Below are positions 1 to 6,786 of a stretch of DNA of 16,999 bases, piece by piece. Origin of the DNA: Pseudomonadota bacterium. Its GTDB lineage: Bacteria; Pseudomonadota; Alphaproteobacteria; Reyranellales; Reyranellaceae. The stretch covers positions 1-16,999 of the forward strand of contig JAEWIV010000303.1 of NCBI GenBank assembly GCA_023386865.1, written 5' to 3'. The translations under genes and the position numbers were made by a program. The notes under the pieces are model-generated. The model was not told the DNA's origin, did not search any database, and worked only from the letters and a program-made list of their open reading frames with translations. Numbering within the stretch: the first letter of the stretch is position 1; each line of letters begins with the position of its first letter.

Positions 1-970
1 CCACGATGGCGGGCGGCTCGGCGCGGAGCTCGGCCAGGCGCTCGGCCGCGCCGGCGGCGCGCTGCAGGTCGCCGAAGGTCTCGCTGATGGCGCCGCCCGA
101 GCTCGCCACCAGCACGGCATAGAAGACGAAGGCGGTGAGGTCGCCGGCGGTGATGCGGCCGCTCAACACGTCGTGGCCGCCCATCCACAGCAGGAAGCCC
201 ACGGCGGCGAAGACGATGAAGATCACCAGGGTCGTCATGACCGCGCGCTGGGCGATGCGGCGGCGGGCCGCGACGAAGGCGCGCTCGGTGGCCTCGCCGA
301 AGCGCCGGGTAGCGCGATCTTCCTGGGCGAAGGCCTGCACGGTGCGCACCGCGTCGAGCGTCTCGCCGCCCTCCGACACCATGTCGGCCATGCGCGCCTG
401 CGCCTCGCGCGACAGGCGGCGCACCTTGCGGCCGAACAGGATGATGGGCGCCACCACCAGCGGCACCACCGCCAGCACCAGCAGCGCGAGCTTGGGGTTG
501 GTGATCACCAGCATGACCACGCCGCCGATGCACATCAGCGAATTGCGGATCGCCACGGAGGCCGACGAGCCGATCACCTGCTCGATCAGCTGGGCGTCGG
601 CCGAGATGCGGCTCATGACGTCGCCCGAGCGCTTGATCTCGAACCAGGCCGGGCCCAAGCGCACGACGTGGGCGAACAGGTCGCGGCGCAGGTCGCCGAC
701 TACCCGCTCGCCGAGCCAGGACACCAGGTAGAAGCGCGCCCCCGAGGCGACCGCCAGCACCACGGCGACGGCGATCAGCGACGCCAGCGCATAGTTCAGG
801 ATGTCGGGCCGGCCCTGGGCGAAACCGCGGTCGATCAGGGCGCGCAGGCAGGCGCCGAAGGCCAGCACCGTGGCCGCCGCGACCACCAGCGACAGGGACG
901 CGAGGACGACGCGCCCGCGGTAGGGCTTGAGGTAAGGCCCGAGCAGGCCGAGGCCGGCGAACCCGTTCAT
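1..970 (-). CDS. ABC exporter, fused permease/ATPase (N-terminal 323 residues, cut by left edge)
   Basis: This is a half-transporter of the MsbA/LmrA type that would export lipid or drug-like substrates across the inner membrane. I translated 323 residues from the ATG at 970-968; the frame stays open to the window edge. The visible part is the six-helix transmembrane domain. Hydrophobic segments lie near residues 21-42, 58-80, 140-157, 160-180, 244-264 and 277-295. Family hallmarks are the ERVVGDLRRDLFAHV stretch (88-102), GDVMSRISAD (116-125) and VRTVQAFAQED (208-218). The nucleotide-binding domain with its Walker motifs should lie beyond the left edge, so ATPase function is inferred. The start codon shares an ATGA with the cyaY stop codon, so translation is probably coupled to cyaY. 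The substrate cannot be told. The family call is firm. Confidence 0.9.
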   Translation of the reverse strand, partial: MNGFAGLGLLGPYLKPYRGRVVLASLSLVVAAATVLAFGACLRALIDRGFAQGRPDILNYALASLIAVAVVLAVASGARFYLVSWLGERVVGDLRRDLFAHVVRLGPAWFEIKRSGDVMSRISADAQLIEQVIGSSASVAIRNSLMCIGGVVMLVITNPKLALLVLAVVPLVVAPIILFGRKVRRLSREAQARMADMVSEGGETLDAVRTVQAFAQEDRATRRFGEATERAFVAARRRIAQRAVMTTLVIFIVFAAVGFLLWMGGHDVLSGRITAGDLTAFVFYAVLVASSGGAISETFGDLQRAAGAAERLAELRAEPPAIV

Positions 971-1272
971 CGCGCCCGCCACTCCAGCGTCGCCCCGAGC
1001 TCGGCCGACAGGTGGGTGACGATGTCGGGACCGCCGCGGGTGTCCTTCCACTGGCCCGAGGCCGGGTCGAAGGCGTAGTGCCGCGCGCCGCTCAAAGGCG
1101 AGCTCAGCCAAATCTGCCGGGTTGGTGCATGTTTGTTCACGACCCATGTGCCGTCATCGCCGTCGACGGTCAGGACGCCACCCTGCAGCTCGGCATCGGC
1201 ATGAGCGCCGATCCCCTCCTCGAGGGCGGCTAGAAGGCTGTCGGCCAAGCTTTCGAAGGCGGAATCGGTCAT
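967..1272 (-). CDS. cyaY: Iron donor protein CyaY (bacterial frataxin)
   Basis: Frataxin is a small cytoplasmic iron-binding protein that tunes Fe-S cluster assembly on the IscS/IscU machinery. The 101-residue length matches the family. The N-terminal helix is acidic (FESLADSLLAALEEGIG, residues 6-22). It is followed by beta-sheet core motifs: GVLTVDGDDGTWVVNKHAPT (32-51), QIWLSSPLSGARHY (53-66) and W75. QIWLSSPLSG is nearly diagnostic. I chose the ATG at 1272-1270 because it gives the normal frataxin N-terminus; the open frame extends 91 codons further upstream but without family similarity. The Shine-Dalgarno match is weak (GGAC four bases upstream). The stop codon overlaps the start of the ABC exporter (ATGA at 970-967). 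The gene diverges from rpmE across 141 bp. Confidence 0.9.
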   Translation of the reverse strand: MTDSAFESLADSLLAALEEGIGAHADAELQGGVLTVDGDDGTWVVNKHAPTRQIWLSSPLSGARHYAFDPASGQWKDTRGGPDIVTHLSAELGATLEWRAR

Positions 1273-1328
1273 TTGTCCGGCCGGTCTACAGGCCCGTTTG
1301 GCTCCCGACAACCGGGTTCTGGGCGGGC

Positions 1329-1357
1329 TTGTCCTCAGCGGACAGGGCTTGTATACC
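1329..1357 (+). promoter_or_regulatory. Candidate sigma-70 promoter for rpmE
   Basis: TTGTCC at 1329-1334 and TATACC at 1352-1357 are separated by 17 bp, each matching the consensus at four of six positions. The predicted start of transcription near 1364 would give a leader of about 50 nt before rpmE. This is by-eye matching only. Confidence 0.4.
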
Positions 1358-1413
1358 CCCCGCCTTGTCGCGCCGGCCGGTCGGCAATCGGCCCTATGCG
1401 CTGGAGATTGTTC

Positions 1414-1704
1414 ATGAAAGAGAAGACCCACCCCGACTACCACAAGATCACCGTGGTGATGACCGACGGCTCGTCCTTCGAGACCAAGTCGACCTGGGGC
1501 AAGGAAGGCGCCACCCTGCGCCTCGACATCGATCCCAAGACCCACCCGGCCTGGACCGGCGTGCGCCAGACGATCGATCGCGGCGGCCGCGTGCAGCGCT
1601 TCAAGGACCGCTTCGGCATGACCGGCGGCGTAGGCGCCGGCACCAAGTCGGGCGGCGCCAAGCCGGAAGCGACCCCAGCTAAGGGCGCAGCCAAGAAGAA
1701 GTAA
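1414..1704 (+). CDS. rpmE: 50S ribosomal protein bL31, zinc-free (C-minus) form
   Basis: bL31 bridges the large subunit central protuberance to the small subunit head. The start ATG at 1414 has GGAG seven bases upstream and gives a 96-residue protein beginning MKEKTHPDYHKITVVMTDG. Family signatures are HPDYH (6-10), STWGKEGATLRLDID (26-40), THPAWTG (43-49) and DRGGRVQRFKDRFG (55-68). The cysteines of the zinc-binding form are replaced (VVMTDG and DPKTHPAW), so it is the C-minus type usual in Alphaproteobacteria. After about residue 70 there is an Ala/Gly/Lys-rich tail ending AAKKK, typical of flexible ribosomal protein extensions. An in-frame ATG further upstream adds no conserved sequence. 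Confidence 0.95.
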   Translation: MKEKTHPDYHKITVVMTDGSSFETKSTWGKEGATLRLDIDPKTHPAWTGVRQTIDRGGRVQRFKDRFGMTGGVGAGTKSGGAKPEATPAKGAAKKK

Positions 1705-1729
1705 GTCCGGGCTTCTTCGCCGCCTCTGT

Positions 1730-1735
1730 TACACT
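1730..1735 (+). promoter_or_regulatory. Possible -10 box for the molybdopterin oxidoreductase
   Basis: TACACT lies in the short rpmE/oxidoreductase spacer, 26 nt before the GTG start. No convincing -35 hexamer sits at 16-18 bp. The same TACACTCC string occurs upstream of the solute-binding protein at 13342-13335 on the minus strand, which is the reason for noting it. Confidence 0.3.
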
Positions 1736-1761
1736 CCGTCTTCCATTTTCGGGGAGACGGC

Positions 1762-3804
1762 GTGGTGAAGAGCGAAGTCAGAGTCGTCTGTGCGCACGAT
1801 TGTCCCGACATGTGCTCGCTCATTGCCCATGTCGAGGACGGCAAGGTCGTGCGCGTCCAGGGCGATCCCGATCATCCGTACACGGCGGGATTCGCCTGCG
1901 GAAAGGTCAACCGCGACGCCGACCTCGTGAATTCGCCCGAGCGCATCGCGACTCCGCTGAAGCGCACCGGCCCGAAAGGCGCGGGCCAGTTCAAGCCGAT
2001 CACCTGGGACGAGGCCCTCGACGAGATCGCCACGAGGTGGAAGGCGATCATCGCCGAGAGCGGCCCGCTGGCGCTGCTGGGCTACGCCTACTCGGCCCAC
2101 CAGGGGCTGATGAACCGCGGCCTGGTGAACGGGCTGTTCCATGCGCTGGGCGCCTCGCGCCTGCAGGCGGGCACGGTGTGCGACACGTGCTGCGAGACGG
2201 CGTGGGACGTCACGGTCGGTCCAGTCGGCGGCGCCGATCCCGAGGACGTCGTGCATTCCGACCTGGTGATCTCGTGGGGCGCCGACCTCGCCGCCACCAA
2301 CGTGCATTTCTGGGCGCTCGCCGAGGAGCAGAGGAAGAAGCGCGGCGTGCCGATCGTGGTGATCGATCCCCGGCGCACGCGCAGCGCCCGGGCGGCCGAT
2401 CTCTATCTGCCGATCAGGATCGGCACCGACGCCGCCCTGGCGCTCGGCATCATGCACATCCTGGGGCGCGACAAGCTCGCCAACCGCGACTATATCGCCC
2501 GCCATACGCTGGGTTTCGACCGGGTCGAGCGCGAGATCCTGCCGAAGTTCCCGCCGCAGCGCGTCGCCGAGATCACCGGCCTTGCCGCAGCCGACATAGA
2601 GAAGCTCGCGGCGCTGTACGGCAAGGCCAAGGCCGCGCTGATCCGGCTCGGCGAAGGCATGACCCGCCTCCTCCATGGCGGCCAGGCGCTGCGCACCGTG
2701 ACGCTGCTGCCCGGCGTCTCGGGCCACTACGCCGTGAGAGGCGGCGGCGCGCTGCTGCTGACGGCGGCATCGTGCGATCTCAACTACGCCGCGGTGCGCA
2801 AGCCCTCGGGTCCGGCCGCGACGCGCAACGTCAACCACCTGCGGCTCGGCGAAGAGCTTTTGAACATGAAGGACCCGCCGATCCGGGCGCTCTACGTGTC
2901 GGCCAACAATCCCGCCGTGACCTGCCCCGAGGTGCACAAGGTGCAGAAGGGCCTCGCGCGCGAGGACCTGTTCACCGTGGTGCACGATCCCTTCATGACC
3001 GACACGGCGAAGTATGCCGACATCGTGCTGCCGGCCGCGAGCTACCTCGAGACCGACGATCTCTATCGTGCCTACGGCGCCTACTGGATGCAGTGGGGCC
3101 GCCAGGCCGCCCGGCCGCGCGGCGAGGCGCGGTCGAACTTCGACGTGGCGCAGGCGCTCGCCAAGCGGATGGGCCTCGCCGATCCCATCTTCGCGATGGC
3201 GCCGCAGGATGCCGCCAAGGAACTGTTCAGGGGAGCGACCGGCCCCGCCGCGGCGGCCGATCCGGCCAAGCTGTTCGCCGGGGAGCCGATCCACATCGCG
3301 CATCCCTTCAGCGGCCAGCAGTACAAGACGCCGTCAGGCAAGCTCGAGTTCTATTCCGAGCACCTTGCCCAGCAGGGCCTCTCGCCCCTGCCCGACTGGA
3401 ACGAAGACCCAACGGAAGTGGCCGAAGCGGCCAAGTGGCCGCTGCGCCTGCTGACGGCGCCGGGCTACTTCCAGGCGCACACCGCGTTCTCGGGCGTCGA
3501 CTTCCTGCGCCGGCGCGAGGGCAAGCCGTTCTGCGTGCTGCATCCCGAGGACGCGGGCAAGCGCGGCCTCGAGAATGGCGACGAGGTGCGCCTGTTCAAC
3601 GACCGCGGCGCGATCGGCCTGATGCTGCAGGTGAGCGACGACATCCAGCCCGGCGTCGTGCTGGTGCCCGGACAGCGTCCGACCGGCGAGGCCGTGTCGG
3701 GCACCATCAACATGCTGTGCTCCGACCGCTACACCGACATGGGCGAAGGCGCCACCTACCAGAGCACCTGGCTCGATGTCGGGAAGTGGGCCTCGAACAC
3801 CTGA
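1762..3804 (+). CDS. Molybdopterin oxidoreductase (Mo/W-bis-MGD family, 4Fe-4S), cytoplasmic
   Basis: This 680-residue protein belongs to the DMSO reductase/formate dehydrogenase superfamily and should carry a bis-molybdopterin guanine dinucleotide cofactor and one [4Fe-4S] cluster. The cluster motif is Cys10-x3-Cys14-x3-Cys18, with Cys46 in GFACGKV. The cofactor-binding body has ISWGADLAATN (170-180), DPRRTR (202-207) and LPIRIGTDAALALG (216-229). The C-terminal dinucleotide-binding domain starts near 559. Residues 137-147 (AGTVCDTCCET) occupy the region of the metal-ligand residue in relatives. There is no Tat signal, so it is probably cytoplasmic. Translation starts at GTG 1762 (GGGGAG at 1751-1756); the next codon, GTG 1765, is equally possible. 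No redox partner subunit or cofactor gene adjoins it, so substrate and electron partner are unknown. Confidence 0.88.
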   Translation: MVKSEVRVVCAHDCPDMCSLIAHVEDGKVVRVQGDPDHPYTAGFACGKVNRDADLVNSPERIATPLKRTGPKGAGQFKPITWDEALDEIATRWKAIIAESGPLALLGYAYSAHQGLMNRGLVNGLFHALGASRLQAGTVCDTCCETAWDVTVGPVGGADPEDVVHSDLVISWGADLAATNVHFWALAEEQRKKRGVPIVVIDPRRTRSARAADLYLPIRIGTDAALALGIMHILGRDKLANRDYIARHTLGFDRVEREILPKFPPQRVAEITGLAAADIEKLAALYGKAKAALIRLGEGMTRLLHGGQALRTVTLLPGVSGHYAVRGGGALLLTAASCDLNYAAVRKPSGPAATRNVNHLRLGEELLNMKDPPIRALYVSANNPAVTCPEVHKVQKGLAREDLFTVVHDPFMTDTAKYADIVLPAASYLETDDLYRAYGAYWMQWGRQAARPRGEARSNFDVAQALAKRMGLADPIFAMAPQDAAKELFRGATGPAAAADPAKLFAGEPIHIAHPFSGQQYKTPSGKLEFYSEHLAQQGLSPLPDWNEDPTEVAEAAKWPLRLLTAPGYFQAHTAFSGVDFLRRREGKPFCVLHPEDAGKRGLENGDEVRLFNDRGAIGLMLQVSDDIQPGVVLVPGQRPTGEAVSGTINMLCSDRYTDMGEGATYQSTWLDVGKWASNT

Positions 3805-3815
3805 CTTGAGCTTCA

Positions 3816-3838
3816 CCTCCCCCGTGTGACGGGGGAGG
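3816..3838. terminator. Perfect 10-bp hairpin between convergent genes
   Basis: The arms CCTCCCCCGT and ACGGGGGAGG pair perfectly around a GTG loop. It lies 11 bp after the oxidoreductase stop and 6 bp before the end of the minus-strand monooxygenase. There is no T-run, so it is not a textbook intrinsic terminator. Its position fits a bidirectional transcript-end or RNA-stabilising element. It may also be a copy of a dispersed palindrome. Confidence 0.5.
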
Positions 3839-3844
3839 AAACCC

Positions 3845-4156
3845 TCAAATAAACCGGTGCTGCGTCCGTTCGCGCCTGGCGAGCTTGGGCACCGCTTGGC
3901 CCACGATCAGCGTCTTGAAGTGCTCGGTCTGCTGATGATCGGCGAACGCCGCCTCGTCCTTGAACACCTCGTAGAAGAAGAACTTGTGCGGCTCGCTGGT
4001 CGACTGGTGGATCTGGAACGCCGCGACGCCGGGCTCGCGCTGGGCCTGCGGCAGGAAGCGGCGCACGATCGCCTGCACCGCGTCGACCTCGTCGGGCTTG
4101 GCTTCCCAGAAGGCGGTGACGACGAGTCCATCCTTGAGTGCGTGAAGATCGGCCAT
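3845..4156 (-). CDS. Putative quinol monooxygenase (antibiotic biosynthesis monooxygenase, ABM fold)
   Basis: This is a 103-residue single-domain ABM protein (YgiN-like, dimeric ferredoxin-like alpha/beta barrel). Such proteins oxygenate quinols or aromatic compounds without a cofactor, or act as small stress enzymes. The family pattern is seen in REPGVAAFQIHQS (40-52), KFFFYEVFKDEAAFADH (58-74) and the following HFKTL (79-83). I start at ATG 4156-4154, which has GGAG (4166-4163) six bases upstream. An ATG four codons earlier contains that GGAG and is less likely. The SGNH hydrolase lies 88 bp upstream on the same strand, with a hairpin between them, so co-transcription is uncertain. The substrate is unknown. 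Confidence 0.82.
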   Translation of the reverse strand: MADLHALKDGLVVTAFWEAKPDEVDAVQAIVRRFLPQAQREPGVAAFQIHQSTSEPHKFFFYEVFKDEAAFADHQQTEHFKTLIVGQAVPKLARRERTQHRFI

Positions 4157-4200
4157 GACTTGCTCCATCGGTTGACGATGGCGGGACCATAGGCCTACCG

Positions 4201-4224
4201 CCGGCACCGTCGCTTCGGCGCCGG
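4201..4224 (-). terminator. Possible hairpin after the SGNH hydrolase
   Basis: In minus-strand RNA, CCGGCGCCG (4224-4216) can pair with CGGUGCCGG (4209-4201) across a 6-nt loop, with one G-U pair. It begins about 20 nt after the SGNH stop. No U-tract follows, so termination is only a possibility. Confidence 0.3.
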
Positions 4225-4244
4225 TCGAACTCATGTCGTACCGA

Positions 4245-5534
4245 TCACGGCGCCCGGGCGACGGGCCGCCCCCCGCGCAGCGCTTCCAGCTCCGCCTTGA
4301 CCCGGTCGGCGACGAGGGCCTCGCCCTTCTGCGTCCAGTGGCCGTCCATTTTGCGATAGGTGCCGGGAATGCCCTCGAGCGTCGGGCGCAAGTCGACGTG
4401 GCGGATGCCCGCCTTGCCGAGCGCGGCGGCAAGCTGGGAATGCCATTCGTCGCAGATGTAGTTCCAGCTGAAGGTGCGCGGCCACGGTTTCCAGAACTCG
4501 ACATAGTCCGGATCGACGCTGCCCATCGGCACCAGGAACACCGACAGCGCGATGCCGCGCTCGCGCAGCAGCCGCTCGGTCGCCTCGATCCAGGAGAACG
4601 TCGCCTCGACATATCCCTTGCCGGCCATGCGTCCGGCATCCTGCCGGCTCTTCGCCACCTCGAAATCGCGCGCCTCCCAGCTGAGCAACGTGCCGAACAT
4701 CCAGTCCAGCAGGTATTCCTGCTCGCCTTCCTTCTTGGGCAAGGCGATGTCGAAGAAGCGGTTGTCGCCGCGCGACAGGATCTCGGCGAGGCGCTCTTCC
4801 GGCAGGTCCGGATAGACGTAGGTCTTCACGTACGAAACGATGCGCTTCTGCCTTTCCTCGGCCGGAGAGACGATCGCGGCATACAGCATCTCGTCGTCGC
4901 GCGGCGGGGCCTTGATGCGCGACTGGAAGAAAGCCGCGAGGTCGAGGCGGTTCACCACCAGCCAGTTGGTCCGCGGCATGACCAGGCCGAGCAGCGCGCC
5001 GCCCGGCGATTCGTCGACCCAGCGCGGCCAGATCGAGTAGCGCTTGTCGGGGGCCATGAAGTCGTTGCCGGCGTAGATGAAGAGCAGCACCGCGTCGGGC
5101 TGCAGCTCCACCACGACGTCGCGGATGCGGTAGTAGTAGCTGCGCGGATCGGTGGCCGCGACGCCGAAGTTGACCGCTTCTATCTGGTGGCTCGGCTGCG
5201 TGCGCTGCTGCACCGCCGCCGGCAGCGACAGCGGCGTGAAACGCGAATCGACGAAGCTGTCGCCGACGAAGATCGCGCGCCAGGCTCCCGGCGGTTTTTC
5301 GATCGTGCGTTCGCTGTCGCGCATGCCCCAGGAATTGTCGGGATCGGCAAGCCAAGGCTGGTTCTTGAAGGGTGTCGCCAGATGGCGCACCGGCGCGGGC
5401 TCGCGCGGGTTCATGGCCCGCGCCGGCCAGGCCGGCACATAGAAGGAGGACAGGATCTCGATTCCCGTCAGGGTGACGGCGACGAGGATCAGGCCGAAGA
5501 GGGTGCCGAACACCCATCGCTTGCGACGAGCCAT
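4245..5534 (-). CDS. Membrane-anchored SGNH/AlgX-like hydrolase or O-acyl esterase
   Basis: This 429-residue protein has one N-terminal membrane anchor (about residues 9-32) behind a basic MARRKR start, so the catalytic domain probably faces the periplasm. SGNH blocks are visible: block I FVGDSFVDS (Ser93), a glycine in VNFGVAATD (block II, 121-129), block III YAGND (154-158) and a late DGHWTQKG with Asp397 and His399. The DxHWT form resembles AlgX/AlgJ-type acetyltransferases and peptidoglycan or polysaccharide O-acetyl esterases. I chose ATG 5534-5532 because the anchor follows directly. The open frame continues upstream for 65 codons without similarity. The gene diverges from the nucleoside hydrolase across 188 bp. 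No polysaccharide cluster is adjacent, so the substrate is unknown. Confidence 0.8.
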   Translation of the reverse strand: MARRKRWVFGTLFGLILVAVTLTGIEILSSFYVPAWPARAMNPREPAPVRHLATPFKNQPWLADPDNSWGMRDSERTIEKPPGAWRAIFVGDSFVDSRFTPLSLPAAVQQRTQPSHQIEAVNFGVAATDPRSYYYRIRDVVVELQPDAVLLFIYAGNDFMAPDKRYSIWPRWVDESPGGALLGLVMPRTNWLVVNRLDLAAFFQSRIKAPPRDDEMLYAAIVSPAEERQKRIVSYVKTYVYPDLPEERLAEILSRGDNRFFDIALPKKEGEQEYLLDWMFGTLLSWEARDFEVAKSRQDAGRMAGKGYVEATFSWIEATERLLRERGIALSVFLVPMGSVDPDYVEFWKPWPRTFSWNYICDEWHSQLAAALGKAGIRHVDLRPTLEGIPGTYRKMDGHWTQKGEALVADRVKAELEALRGGRPVARAP

Positions 5535-5722
5535 GTCTTTTGCCCGCTCTCCTCGCCTCGGCGCCGCCGTCCCCGGCGGCAACTCGATAGTTGCACGGCA
5601 TTGGGTCCCGTGCGAGGCGTTCGCGACATCGTGAAATCGCGCTGCACCGCATCTGCAACTCGACCGCGCCGGCCGAGATCGGCGATGATGCCTCGTGTGG
5701 CGGCGTTCGGACCTTACGCGGC

Positions 5723-6679
5723 ATGACAAACCGGCTGATCCTCGATACCGACGGCGGCGTCGACGACGCCCAGGCGCTGCTGCTGCTGATCGCCGCCGGC
5801 CGTGCGCCCGACGCCATCACGACGGTGTACGGCAATGTGAGCCTCGAGGCGGCGACGGAGAACGTGCTCGCGGTCCTCGCCGCCGCCGGGGTCCACATCG
5901 AGGTGCATGCAGGCGCCGCCCAGCCGCTGGTGGAGACCCGGATCGATGCGCGTCATGTCCACGGCGAGGACGGATTGGGCGGCGCGCCGCGGCCGGCCGA
6001 GACCCGCGATCTTGCCGGCTGGGACGCGGTGCAATTCCTCACGGCGACCCTCGCCCGGGCGGCCGGCGCAGCCGACCCCGTCGACCTCCTGATGGTCGGC
6101 CCGCTCACCAACCTCGCGCTCGCGCTCAGGCGCACGCCTGCCATCGCCAAAGGCATCGGTCGCCTCACCGTCATGGGCGGCACGCTGCACGGTCGCGGCA
6201 ATGTCACGCCGGCGGCCGAGTTCAACGTCTTCTGCGATCCCGAAGCCGCCGCCATCGTGCTCGGCGCCGGCCTCGACACGACGCTGGTTCCGTGGGAGCC
6301 GTGCCTCAGCCATTTCCTCTCGGGCGACGACATCGAGCGCATGCTCGAGGCGGCGCCCGACAGCGACTACAAGGCCTTCGTCCGGGCCCTGTCCGACCAC
6401 GAACGCGGCCGGCACGTGCGGCAGAACAAGGGCGACCGCCTGTTCCTGATCGATCCGCTGGCGGCAGCGGTCGCCGTGGAACCCTCGATCGTCACCAGAT
6501 CGCTGAGTGCTTCGATCGGCGTATCCCTGGCTCCCGGCCTTACCCGTGGCATGACCGTGATCGACCCGTCGGGCCGCCTCGGCACCCCGGCGGTGACCGT
6601 GGTCGAGGAGGCACGGCTCGACCGCCTTGCCGCCCTGATCGGGGCCTCGTTCGCCTGGTCGCCGCCCACCACGCCCTGA
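5723..6679 (+). CDS. Nucleoside hydrolase, IUNH family, atypical active site
   Basis: Members of this family cleave the N-glycosidic bond of ribonucleosides to ribose and free base, using a calcium-bound Asp cluster. The 318-residue length is normal. The N-terminal signature is DTDGGVDDA (8-16), where the family usually has DTDPGxDDA; Asp10, Asp14 and Asp15 are kept. Other hallmarks are YGNVSLEAATENV (36-48), VHGEDGLGG (79-87), MVGPLTNLALAL (124-135), VMGG (150-153) and AAEFNVFCDPEAA (164-176). The late calcium ligand Asp244 lies in FLIDPLAAAV, but the histidine normally just before it is Ile243. I start at ATG 5723; the frame is open 44 codons further up without similarity, and no strong ribosome-binding site is seen. 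Substrate preference is unknown, and a non-nucleosidase role is possible. Confidence 0.87.
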   Translation: MTNRLILDTDGGVDDAQALLLLIAAGRAPDAITTVYGNVSLEAATENVLAVLAAAGVHIEVHAGAAQPLVETRIDARHVHGEDGLGGAPRPAETRDLAGWDAVQFLTATLARAAGAADPVDLLMVGPLTNLALALRRTPAIAKGIGRLTVMGGTLHGRGNVTPAAEFNVFCDPEAAAIVLGAGLDTTLVPWEPCLSHFLSGDDIERMLEAAPDSDYKAFVRALSDHERGRHVRQNKGDRLFLIDPLAAAVAVEPSIVTRSLSASIGVSLAPGLTRGMTVIDPSGRLGTPAVTVVEEARLDRLAALIGASFAWSPPTTP

Positions 6680-6756
6680 GCGAGGCGATAATTTTTCCTA
6701 TGGCTGCCGTGTGAGCGATTTTCTTTTCCCGCGGCACGAAATGCGCTTAGCTGGCG

Positions 6757-6762
6757 TATAAT
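6757..6762 (+). promoter_or_regulatory. Consensus -10 box (TATAAT) for the glutamine amidotransferase
   Basis: A perfect TATAAT lies 24 bp before the start of the amidotransferase gene, in a spacer that is clearly more A/T-rich than its surroundings. No good -35 match exists at 16-18 bp, so an activator may be needed. It suggests separate transcription from the nucleoside hydrolase. Confidence 0.5.
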
Positions 6763-6786
6763 CAGGACGGCCAACAGCGAGAGGAA

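Noticed and set aside
173..1078. 301-codon plus-strand frame opposite the ABC exporter
   Set aside because: His/Gln/Arg/Gly-rich shadow; the minus strand encodes a standard ABC membrane domain.
1695..1718. GAAGAAG...CTTCTTC inverted repeat at the end of rpmE as a terminator
   Set aside because: A/G-rich 7-bp stem with a 10-nt loop and no T-run; its left arm is simply the Lys codons of the C-terminus.
1729..3303. 524-codon open frame on the minus strand opposite the molybdopterin oxidoreductase
   Set aside because: It is a GC-bias shadow frame: rich in Arg, His, Gly and Ala, without recognisable motifs, and antisense to a gene with clear domain evidence.
4233..5726. 497-codon plus-strand frame opposite the SGNH hydrolase
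   Set aside because: No motifs; the minus-strand frame has GDS, GND and DGHWT blocks and a membrane anchor.
6732..6746. Sigma-54-like site CGGCACG-N4-GCGC before the glutamine amidotransferase
   Set aside because: Only the GG and GC cores match; TTGC is not kept, and a perfect TATAAT lies just downstream.
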